Source: Prado023 sp963700395 | GTDB lineage: Bacteria > Actinomycetota > Actinomycetes > S36-B12 > CAIYMF01 | DNA: 64,000 nt | Direction: 5' to 3' | Assembly (NCBI GenBank): GCA_963700395.1 | Contig: CAVOXI010000001.1 | Coordinates: 1 to 64,000, forward strand | In this document: piece after piece, positions 23,981-30,833 of the stretch | Numbering within the stretch: position 1 is the stretch's first letter | How the letters are laid out: each line of letters starts with the position of its first letter | Made by a program: the position numbers and the translations under genes | Notes under the pieces: model-generated | The model's database searches: none | What the model was told of the DNA's origin: nothing | The model's input: only the letters and a program-made list of their open reading frames with translations

Positions 23981-25509
23981 ATGAGACGCCGAGCCAGGAC
24001 ACATCCGACCCGGATTCCGGGGAGTGGGTGTCGCTCGGGGACATCGACGCGACCGCCGGTGACGGCACCTTCGAGGTCGATGAGGCCGCGTGGGAGTTCG
24101 ACGAGGAGGCAGAGCGTGCCGCGCTCGCAGCCGCTGCTGAGGAGTTCGGTGTCGAGCTCGACGAGGACGACCTCGCCGAGGCCGGTGGGCACGCGCTGCC
24201 CGTGGTCGCGATCATCGGGCGGCCCAACGTCGGCAAGTCGACGCTCGTCAACCGCATCCTCGGCCGTCGCGAGGCGGTCGTCCAGGACATCCCCGGGGTG
24301 ACGCGCGATCGCGTCGCCTATGACGCCGACTGGTCGGGCCGGCGCTTCGTGCTGCTCGACACCGGTGGGTGGGACCCGGACGCCAGCGGGCTCGCGGCCC
24401 GGATCTCCGACCAGGCGGAGCGCGCCGTCGCCATCGCCGATGTGGTCATCCTGGTCGTCGACTCGACCGTGGGGGCCACGGACGCCGAGGAGGCGGTGAT
24501 CAAGGTCCTGAGGCGCGCGGGCAAGCCCGTCGTGCTCGCGGCGAACAAGGTCGACGACGAGCGCGCCGAGGCCGATGCCGCGATGCTGTGGTCGCTCGGC
24601 CTGGGGCAGCCGTATGCGGTGTCCGCCCTGCACGGGCGGGGCAGCGGCGACCTGTTGGACGCCGTGCTCGAGGTCCTTCCCGAGCAGGGCCTGGGCCGGT
24701 CGCACGACACCGGCCCTCGCCGCGTGGCGCTCGTCGGCAAGCCGAACGTGGGCAAGTCCTCGCTGCTGAACAAGCTGGCGGGGCAGGAGCGCGCTGTCGT
24801 GTCGGAGGTCGCGGGGACGACGGTCGATCCGGTGGACGAGATCGTGGTGCTGCGCGACCGCGAGTGGCTGTTCGTGGACACCGCGGGCATCCGGCGTCGT
24901 GTGCGGGTCGCCAGCGGTCATGAGTACTACGCCTCGCTGCGCACGCACGCGGCGCTGGAGAAGGCCGAGGTGGCGGTCGTGCTCGTCGACGGCGGCGATC
25001 CGATGAGCGAGCAGGACCTCCGGATCACGTCCATGGTCGTCGAGGCCGGCCGTGCCCTGGTGCTTGCCATCAACAAGTGGGACCTGGTCGACGAGGAGCG
25101 CCGCCGATACCTGGAGCGCGAGATCGAGCGGGACCTCGCTCCGATCGCGTGGGCCCCGCGGGTGAACGTGTCGGCGCTGACCGGGCGCTCGGTGGACAAG
25201 CTCGTCCCGGCGCTCGATGCCGCCATCGCCGGCTGGGAGACCAGGGTGTCGACGGGGCGGCTCAACCAGTTCCTCAAGGAGCTGGTGGCCGCCCATCCGC
25301 ACCCCCTGCGCGGTGGCAAGCAGCCGCGAATCCTGTTCGGCACCCAGGCCTCGACGCGACCGCCCACGTTCGTGCTCTTCACGAGCGGGTTCCTCGAGGC
25401 GGGCTACCGGCGGTTCGTGGAGCGGCGCCTGCGTGAGGACTTCGGGTTCGTCGGCACGCCGATCCGGATCAACCTTCGCATCCGTGAGAAGCGCGGGTCA
25501 GGGCGGTAG
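23977..25509 (+). CDS. der: Ribosome biogenesis GTPase Der (EngA)
   Basis: 510 residues. Double-GTPase needed for 50S assembly. An acidic N-terminal extension of about 70 residues (common in Actinobacteria) precedes G domain 1 (GRPNVGKST, DTGGW, NKVD) and G domain 2 (GKPNVGKSS, DTAGIRRR, NKWD), then the KH-like domain with PRILFGTQ. ATG 23977 overlaps the cmk stop. Confidence 0.96.
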   Translation: MNETPSQDTSDPDSGEWVSLGDIDATAGDGTFEVDEAAWEFDEEAERAALAAAAEEFGVELDEDDLAEAGGHALPVVAIIGRPNVGKSTLVNRILGRREAVVQDIPGVTRDRVAYDADWSGRRFVLLDTGGWDPDASGLAARISDQAERAVAIADVVILVVDSTVGATDAEEAVIKVLRRAGKPVVLAANKVDDERAEADAAMLWSLGLGQPYAVSALHGRGSGDLLDAVLEVLPEQGLGRSHDTGPRRVALVGKPNVGKSSLLNKLAGQERAVVSEVAGTTVDPVDEIVVLRDREWLFVDTAGIRRRVRVASGHEYYASLRTHAALEKAEVAVVLVDGGDPMSEQDLRITSMVVEAGRALVLAINKWDLVDEERRRYLEREIERDLAPIAWAPRVNVSALTGRSVDKLVPALDAAIAGWETRVSTGRLNQFLKELVAAHPHPLRGGKQPRILFGTQASTRPPTFVLFTSGFLEAGYRRFVERRLREDFGFVGTPIRINLRIREKRGSGR

Positions 25510-25551
25510 CCGCGACCGGTGGGTGAGGCGGGGCGCCCGGTCAGGGGCGGG

Positions 25552-26028
25552 TCAGACCTGCTTGGGCACCTTGCCGAGGAGGGTGAACAGCTTGCACATC
25601 ACTCGATGACCACCGTCGGACGTGGGCCCGTACATCAGCGGGCAGCCGCCGTCGATCACTGTCACGCCGTTCTGGCGACCCAGCACAGTGGCAGGCTCGG
25701 ACACGCTGCCGGCGCCGAACGAGCGGTGCATCCAGACGTGGGTGATGCCCAGGTCGATGGCCTCGCGCATCGTTGCCTCGGCGCGCTCGGGGCGGGTGCC
25801 GATCACGACGGCCTCGACGCCGCCGGGGATCGCGCCCAGGTTCGGGAAGGTGACGTCCCCCTCGGCGGTTGGCTCGTTGGGGTTGACGGCGAAGACGTCG
25901 TAGCCGCGCTCGCGCATCCGCAGGTAGACCGCGTTGCTGCCGTGGCCCTTGGGGTTGGCCGATACACCCGTGACGGCGACTCGCTTGAGGGCGAGGAACT
26001 CGGTGGCGGCGTCCTTGGTGAGGGTCAT
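25552..26028 (-). CDS. CoA-binding domain protein
   Basis: 158 residues, single CoA-binding Rossmann domain like YccU. The segment RVAVTGVSANPKGHGSNAV holds the nucleotide-binding turn; AVNPNEP, VIGTRPERAEATM and HVWMHRSFGAGS follow. The family includes small proteins of unknown physiological role. It converges on der across a 42-base gap, and its promoter must lie between 26028 and tRNA-Pro. Confidence 0.9.
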   Translation of the reverse strand: MTLTKDAATEFLALKRVAVTGVSANPKGHGSNAVYLRMRERGYDVFAVNPNEPTAEGDVTFPNLGAIPGGVEAVVIGTRPERAEATMREAIDLGITHVWMHRSFGAGSVSEPATVLGRQNGVTVIDGGCPLMYGPTSDGGHRVMCKLFTLLGKVPKQV

Positions 26029-26200
26029 TCGTGCGGCTCCTTGACAGGTGGTGCCGACGATCGGCGCCGCTGCCCACGTTAGGTGCTCCCAGGGCGCCGG
26101 GGGATGGCCGTTGGTCCCGACCTTGACGGACTCATCCGGCCCTGCGATTTCGGGTCGGCCATCGGCTGGGATATCCTTGCCGGGCCCCGCAGGGGGAGTT

Positions 26201-26277
<77 letters not shown>

Positions 26278-26292
26278 CGTTGGAGCAGGTCA

Positions 26293-26324
26293 GAGGCCGG
26301 TTTCCCCTCGGGGAGGCCGGCCTC
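26293..26324 (+). terminator. Hairpin after tRNA-Pro
   Basis: Arms GAGGCCGG (26293-26300) and CCGGCCTC (26317-26324) enclose TTTCCCCTCGGGGAGG, itself able to fold as CCCC/GGGG. Its place 15 bases after the tRNA suggests termination, although no T-run follows. Confidence 0.6.
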
Positions 26325-26644
26325 GGTTGTCGAGTGTGCCAATGAATGTGCCAACAGGGTCCACGTCGGCCACCGCGCCGGGGTCCTCGGGAGGCCGAAT
26401 CGGGCCGTTGTGCCGTCACACGGCAGAGCCGTGGGTAACAGGTCGGACCCCGCTCCGTACCCGCGGAGGTGGGCAACATCGGTAACGCGGTAACAGCCGG
26501 ACAGCAGGAGGCCCCGCCCACAACTGACGGGGGCCAGAAGGGGCAGGGCCTCAGGTCGGGATGCTACCGGGCGGCGTCCTCCCTGATTGTGTGGAAGGCT
26601 TCCCGGCGGTCGGTCAGCAGCGCCACATCTGCTCGGGGGGTGAC
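26325..26644. other. Gene-free stretch after tRNA-Pro
   Basis: No gene I can support. Minus-strand frames here and across the tRNA give the phrase AGGIRTHDPLTPSQVRYQAA, a well-known artefact of translating tRNA-Pro antisense, often the tail of integrases that inserted there. No integrase core (R-HxxR-Y) is visible, so at most a remnant remains. Confidence 0.5.
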
Positions 26645-26812
26645 TCAGCCGCCGTTGAGCACCCTCAAGGTGAGCGCAGCCATGAGCAGCCAGAACGGTA
26701 TGGCGATCAGTAGTCCGATCAACGCGCCGCGCAAGGCGGTCGCTTCTACGGTGGGATCGTCGGTCAGGGGGCGCCTCAATTGCCGTGGGCGTCCTTGCCT
26801 CGTGCCGTTCAT
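26645..26812 (-). CDS. Small single-pass membrane protein
   Basis: 55 residues, not recognised. A basic N-terminal part (RQGRPRQLRR) is followed by one transmembrane helix at about residues 28-50 (GALIGLLIAIPFWLLMAAL), which predicts a cytoplasmic N-terminus. ATG 26812 has AGGAG eight bases upstream, which supports translation; the frame also extends upstream to 26902 without a better site. Confidence 0.5.
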   Translation of the reverse strand: MNGTRQGRPRQLRRPLTDDPTVEATALRGALIGLLIAIPFWLLMAALTLRVLNGG

Positions 26813-26952
26813 CGGCCTAGCTCCTGTCGCCCCCGAAGGGCGGACCCGCGCTGCTATATGTCTATCACGCGTCGAGGTTAGGGGCGACTCAGTCATCGGC
26901 ACGGCATCGGCCGGGACTGGTCGACGGGGTGGAGCAAGTCTGGTCGAACCGA

Positions 26953-27285
26953 CTACTTCTCCGGGCCGGCGAGGTTGTCCAGGTATCTGCCGGCGTAGTA
27001 CACCATGAAGTGGGTGTTGTCGTCGTTGGCGACCGACTTCCAGCAGACCAACTCGTCGCCGTTCCTGTCAAACGCGCTGAAGGCTTCCGCAGTGTGGTCC
27101 GGGCCGTAGACATGATCCGCAAAAGCTGCCTGGACCTCCGGCGTCGCCAGGAGTTCTGCGTACGTGGCCGGCTCGTACGCAGTGGGACAGCCACCATTCT
27201 CCGCCGGCGTCGCGTTGGCCGGTACTGTCAGCAGCCCGACGAACAAAGCCGTTCCGCACACCATGAACGCTGTCTTGCTCATCAT
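26953..27285 (-). CDS. Secreted small protein with Asp-rich FDRNGDELVCWK calcium-loop-like motif
   Basis: 110 residues. A clear signal peptide (MSKTAFMVCGTALFVGLLTV, cleavage probably after ANA) is followed by a globular part with AFDRNGDELVCWKSV, close to the D-x-N-x-D-G loop of EF-hand and excalibur domains (here Gly-Asp-Glu). Similar small exported proteins with FDxNGDGxxCxK and a D-N-T-H-F segment are common in Actinobacteria; function unknown. ATG 27285 or 27282 both sit behind AAAGGAGG. Confidence 0.75.
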   Translation of the reverse strand: MMSKTAFMVCGTALFVGLLTVPANATPAENGGCPTAYEPATYAELLATPEVQAAFADHVYGPDHTAEAFSAFDRNGDELVCWKSVANDDNTHFMVYYAGRYLDNLAGPEK

Positions 27286-27841
27286 GGTCCTCCTTTCCCC
27301 GTCCATCGCCGAACAGGGGCCCTTGGGAGATCAACTCCCACGACTCAAGTCTCCGCTCCCGGCCCTGCTCGCACGAGAGGCCTTGTACCTACCGCGAATC
27401 GCCACCAGAGGCAGTCACGTGCGCGCTTGGGGGAGGGCGCAGCGCACACTCTCCCTGGAGGGGGTCGCGGGGGCGCGGCACCAATCGGCAGGGAGCCCAC
27501 CATCGCGCCCGGGCGCGACGTGGCTAGACGAACGCCTCGGGGCGATCAGCGGGTCCGCGCTCGGTGCCGCCGGCATCTGTGCGGAGCGAGGGGTGCGGCA
27601 TACCGCCCACTGTGCCGCACACATTCCGCCACTCATTCTCGGAGCACGCCCCATACTGACTGTCCCAGGATGCACGCTCACTTCGAGCGCGGAGGTCAGG
27701 GAAGCCTTGCTTTAGCGCGGGTCGCTGAGTACCGTTGTCCTCGCTGAGCCAATGCCCGGAGCGGTCGCCAGCACCTCGTTGTCACCCGCGTCCCCTCGGC
27801 CCAGTGATCGACCGCCACGGCAACGACTGAGAGGAGCGGTC
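27286..27841. other. 556-bp stretch without a supportable gene
   Basis: Open frames on both strands here lack ribosome binding sites and recognisable motifs. The 3' end carries the GAGAGGAGC ribosome binding site of the next gene. I see no terminator or repeat. Confidence 0.4.
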
Positions 27842-28081
27842 ATGGACCCACGGTGCATGGTCGGCTGGCACGACTACCGGCAGAGTCCCTCGCCTCATGG
27901 CGGAGCAGCCAGGGGCGGAAGGGTGGAACTCGAGGTCGAGTGCCCCCGGTGCGGACGGACCAAGACGATCCGGCTGGACCTGTCGAGTACCGTCAGGCCC
28001 TCATCGGCCATTGGTCCAGGTTCTGGCTTCGTGACTGGCAGCGCGCTCGGCGGACACAGCTCACCCGGGTCAGGCCTCTGA
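27842..28081 (+). CDS. Small putative zinc-knuckle protein (RC-x4-H ... CxxC family), copy 1
   Basis: 79 residues. Begins MDPRCMVGWHDYRQS, giving Cys-x4-His, and has a second pair in VECPRCGRTKT, so a C-x4-H...C-x2-C metal site is predicted. The C-terminal 35 residues are Ser/Gly-rich. ATG 27842 follows GAGAGGAGC. Related genes lie at 28978, 29193 (broken), 29411, 54456 and 55139. Function unknown; the resemblance to phage-type and actinobacterial small zinc-ribbon proteins is by pattern only. Confidence 0.65.
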   Translation: MDPRCMVGWHDYRQSPSPHGGAARGGRVELEVECPRCGRTKTIRLDLSSTVRPSSAIGPGSGFVTGSALGGHSSPGSGL

Positions 28082-28100
28082 ATCGACGCCGTCAGCAGAA

Positions 28101-28421
28101 GTGACCGGCCGCTGGCTCCGGGTCGTCGGGTGCGTTGGAGGTTGGCCGCGCGAAGTCCGCGACCACGTCAGCGAGGTGGTCGATCGAGTCGAACGGGAGC
28201 ACGAGCGGGTCACCGTGACACGCAATGGGCGCGCGGCCGCGGTGATCCTCAGCCCAGAGGGGATCTGTCCCAGCTCGAGGAGACCCTCGATGCGCCGACC
28301 TTGCCGGCATCCATTCCGCTCGGCGGGGCACCTACCGCATTCTCTACGGATCAATGACACCACCCGCGAGGTCATCGTCCTCCGCATCGAGCACCGCTGC
28401 GACGCCTACCGGCCGCGCTAA
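28101..28421 (+). pseudogene. Decayed Phd/YefM antitoxin - RelE toxin module
   Basis: The start region encodes VSEVVDRVEREHERVTVTRN followed by GRAAAVILSPE, the core of Phd/YefM antitoxins. After a frame change the sequence reads LSQLEETLD, still antitoxin-like, and 28301-28421 encode ARRGTYRILYG, then, one frame over, NDTTREVIVLRIEHRCDAYR, the C-terminus of a RelE/ParE toxin. The C-terminal half of the antitoxin and most of the toxin are missing. Two frame changes plus a deletion make a functional module unlikely. Confidence 0.7.
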
Positions 28422-28977
28422 CCCGGCCATCTTCGTGGTGCGCCCGCTGCCCGAACTCGGGGGGAGCGTACGGCAGCCCACACCGTCACGCTCCGAGCCG
28501 TAGGCGGAGGCCTCGCCAACGCAGACCCCGGGAGTTGCCCCACATCGCCGCGAGCTGGGCGCCTTCAGGCGGGCATCACCGCGAGAAGGACGCATGTGAT
28601 CGGGTTGGACCGCGGGTGAGAGGTGGTCCAATGCCTGAGCCGGTGTCGCGTGCCCCGGACACTATCCTCGGCTGGGTCTTCCGTTCGGACGTGGACGTGC
28701 AACCTGGGTTGCGAGGAGCCATGGATCCCGCCGGCTGGGTCGCAACCACGTCCACCCTGCTGCCCTTCAACGGCTGGAGTCCCCGCAACCCAGGACCGAA
28801 AGTGCTCGAAGAGCGTGGACTGGAGCACTCGCCCGTGACGAGCACGTCAAGCCCCACACTCGTACGCTCGGGGAACACCGGGGCCTCCCACATCTGTCGG
28901 GATAGGCCCTGCCCGGTAACGTGAGTGAGGCCCGGCCGGCGACGCCTCAGCAGCCCTGAGCGGCCACCCCATGCCGT
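28422..28977. other. 556-bp stretch without a supportable gene
   Basis: No convincing gene. Near 28714 the sequence GCGAGGAGCCATGGATCCC resembles the start of the zinc-knuckle genes (ribosome binding site plus MDP), but the Cys and His do not follow in any one frame; it could be a decayed copy. Confidence 0.4.
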
Positions 28978-29178
28978 CTAGCCCCCTGTTCCCCCTCCGT
29001 AGGCGCCGAGGCCCGGGCCGTGGTGTGTCGACGGGGGGCCCACGTGAATCATCCTGGACTTCTTGCACCGCGTGCGATCCAGTTTGAGCCCAGGAACGTC
29101 ATACGCCGAACGGTCCGTGGCTGGCGACAGGGGTGGCTGGTAGTCGTGCAACCCGACCAAGCACCGCGGATCCTTCAT
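28978..29178 (-). CDS. Small zinc-knuckle-family protein, copy 2 (second metal pair incomplete)
   Basis: 66 residues. N-terminus MKDPRCLVGLHDYQPPLSP, nearly the same as copy 1. At the second metal pair the sequence is DRTRCKK where other copies have ECxRCxK: the first Cys is replaced by Arg, so zinc binding is doubtful. ATG 29178 has GAGGAGG seven bases upstream. Only a 14-base gap separates it from the broken copy upstream. Confidence 0.55.
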   Translation of the reverse strand: MKDPRCLVGLHDYQPPLSPATDRSAYDVPGLKLDRTRCKKSRMIHVGPPSTHHGPGLGAYGGGTGG

Positions 29179-29192
29179 GGGAGAACCTCCTC

Positions 29193-29337
29193 TCAACCAC
29201 TAGGAGCATTGCGCCCCCGACTCTGAAGTCGGGCATGTACTTCCCGCAACGAGTGCACTCGCCCGAGACTCCTGTTCCGTCTCCCGAGCGACTGGTGACG
29301 AAGTGGTGCCATCCGACGAAGCACCGCGTTCTTTCAG
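29193..29337 (-). pseudogene. Broken zinc-knuckle-family gene, copy 3
   Basis: The minus strand encodes RCFVGWHHFVTSRSGDGTG and then GECTRCGKYMPDFRVG, nearly identical to the intact copy at 55139. There is no start codon in that frame: the expected ATG position reads CTG, and one base is missing between it and the Arg-Cys codons. The natural stop also falls out of frame. Probably inactivated, unless a sequencing error dropped the base. Confidence 0.6.
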
Positions 29338-29410
29338 GGTGGACCGTTCCGCTCGCGCCGAGGAGTAACCCGGGTGCACGCGCAGTGCCGGCCCCGCAAC
29401 CAGCCGAACA

Positions 29411-29566
29411 TCAGAACCACATGAACGGGAAGACCCCGTTGCCCGCTGGCTCGTAGCCGTCGTCGGCCTTCGCGCAACGGCGGCACTCCAAGTAGGTGCC
29501 ATGTCCGCCTTCGATCTGGTGCTGGGCGTACCGGTGGAAGCCGAACAGGCAACGTGGGTCCTTCAT
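29411..29566 (-). CDS. Small putative zinc-knuckle protein, copy 4, coupled to the hydrolase-like lipoprotein
   Basis: 51 residues beginning MKDPRCLFGFHRYAQHQ, with the second pair in YLECRRCAK; the C-x4-H...C-x2-C pattern is complete. The ATG overlaps the stop of the upstream lipoprotein gene as ATGA, and GAGGAG lies eight bases before it inside that gene, so the two should be translated together. Closest relative in the window is copy 5 at 54456. Confidence 0.65.
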   Translation of the reverse strand: MKDPRCLFGFHRYAQHQIEGGHGTYLECRRCAKADDGYEPAGNGVFPFMWF

Positions 29567-30666
29567 GATTCACTCCTCGCAATCATTGGTGCTGGGGCGG
29601 CTACTGGGTCGGAGCCCTGACAGGTGACACCGGCGGCAGCGAGCCCCTCAGGGCAGGCGGGCAGCGTGGCGCTTCCTGCTCGGATGGACTCCGCGACCGA
29701 GGCGGTGGCTGCGACCACGGCGGACGGGTTGCGCATCGGGATCCAGTAGTCGGAGTCATCCACGATCGCGTGGACGGAGTTCTCCGAGATCGTGGCCGCT
29801 TGGCGCTGCAGGGCGTTCCAGGTCCTCACTGCATCCGGGGCCGTGTCCTCGCCCACCTGACCGGCCTGCAGCACGACGACGGGCCGGTTACCCATGTCCG
29901 GGCCCTCGCCGACGGTGTTCGCGACCGTGTCCGTGTCCAAGATCCCGTTCTCGCCCTTGGTCGGCTCGTCGAGCCCGTCGATCAGCGGGGACGTGGCGTC
30001 GACGAGCACCATTCCGGCGACTTGATCCGGATGCAGTGTCGCGGCGGTGCGGGCGACGAGGCCCCCGTAGGCCCAGCCGACGAGCAGGTAGGGTCCGGTC
30101 TCGCCGAGGGCCCCGAGCATGGCGAGCATCTCGTCGGCGTGCATTTCTGGCGTGCTGTGGGGGGCGTGGACCGCCCGGTCGCGCGACAGGCCCATGCCCG
30201 GGCGGTCGAAGAGGCAGACGCGGGTGGATCGGGACTGCTCGTCGGCCACCAGCGACCAGTAGGGAGCCGCGGGGGCCTTGAAGTCGTCGATGTAGACCAC
30301 CGTGGGCGCGCCCTCGCCGATGCACGCGGCGGCCTGCTCCACTCCCGCGGCGGACACAAGGTGCCAGGGCAGCGAGGTGGCCACGGAACGCATCCGCTTC
30401 CAGGTGGCCTCGTCCATGTCGAAGTAGGTCTCGACCTCCAGTGCATTCAGGAGCCCGTCCGCCACGTCCTCCACCGGCACCAGGGACCCGACAGACCCGG
30501 ACGGGGAGGGAGGAACAGGCGCGTCCGGTGCCGAGGTGCTGCACCCGGCCAGCAGGACCGCTGCGAAGGTCAGCGCCGCGAACTGGTGCCGACGGTTTCC
30601 CCGAGGGTGGACCACGTCGCCCGTGTGTGGCCTGCGATGCAGGTCGCCGCTGTCGTGATGTCCCAT
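29563..30666 (-). CDS. Lipoprotein of alpha/beta-hydrolase fold lacking catalytic Ser and His
   Basis: 367 residues. A lipobox LLAGC (Cys near residue 42) predicts a membrane-anchored exported lipoprotein. The hydrolase fold is clear: VYIDDFKAP, LFDRPGMGLS, the elbow YLLVGWAYGGLVARTAA and VAGMVLVDAT. In family members the elbow reads G-x-S-x-G; here Ser is Ala. The C-terminal catalytic His region reads DDSDYWIPMRNP, with Tyr at the expected His. It is therefore probably a non-enzymatic binding protein. Downstream it overlaps a small zinc-knuckle gene; upstream it is divergent from an AAA-LuxR regulator. A decayed copy lies at 34301. Confidence 0.8.
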   Translation of the reverse strand: MGHHDSGDLHRRPHTGDVVHPRGNRRHQFAALTFAAVLLAGCSTSAPDAPVPPSPSGSVGSLVPVEDVADGLLNALEVETYFDMDEATWKRMRSVATSLPWHLVSAAGVEQAAACIGEGAPTVVYIDDFKAPAAPYWSLVADEQSRSTRVCLFDRPGMGLSRDRAVHAPHSTPEMHADEMLAMLGALGETGPYLLVGWAYGGLVARTAATLHPDQVAGMVLVDATSPLIDGLDEPTKGENGILDTDTVANTVGEGPDMGNRPVVVLQAGQVGEDTAPDAVRTWNALQRQAATISENSVHAIVDDSDYWIPMRNPSAVVAATASVAESIRAGSATLPACPEGLAAAGVTCQGSDPVAAPAPMIARSES

Positions 30667-30734
30667 GACTGCCGCCTTCCGCACGTGGATCGAGTGCCTT
30701 TGAGGGAGCGTAGGAGCCACGATCGGGCCGGCAC

Positions 30735-30752
30735 ATGACCAGCGTTGGTCAT
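30735..30752. promoter_or_regulatory. Palindrome in divergent intergenic region, candidate operator
   Basis: Perfect inverted repeat ATGACCA-GCGT-TGGTCAT between the divergent lipoprotein and LuxR-type regulator genes. A lone half-site TTGACCAT recurs at about 30788. A binding site for the adjacent regulator is a reasonable guess. Confidence 0.45.
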
Positions 30753-30833
30753 CCTCGGACAGGTGGACTGGCTTATTGATAGTCAGGATTGACCATGCAA
30801 GCCTGTCCCCGGGCACCGCGCGAGGAGGTCGCC

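Noticed and set aside
28714..28830. Possible seventh zinc-knuckle gene (GAGGAGCC ATG GAT CCC)
   Set aside because: Cys and His do not follow in a single frame; too degenerate to call.
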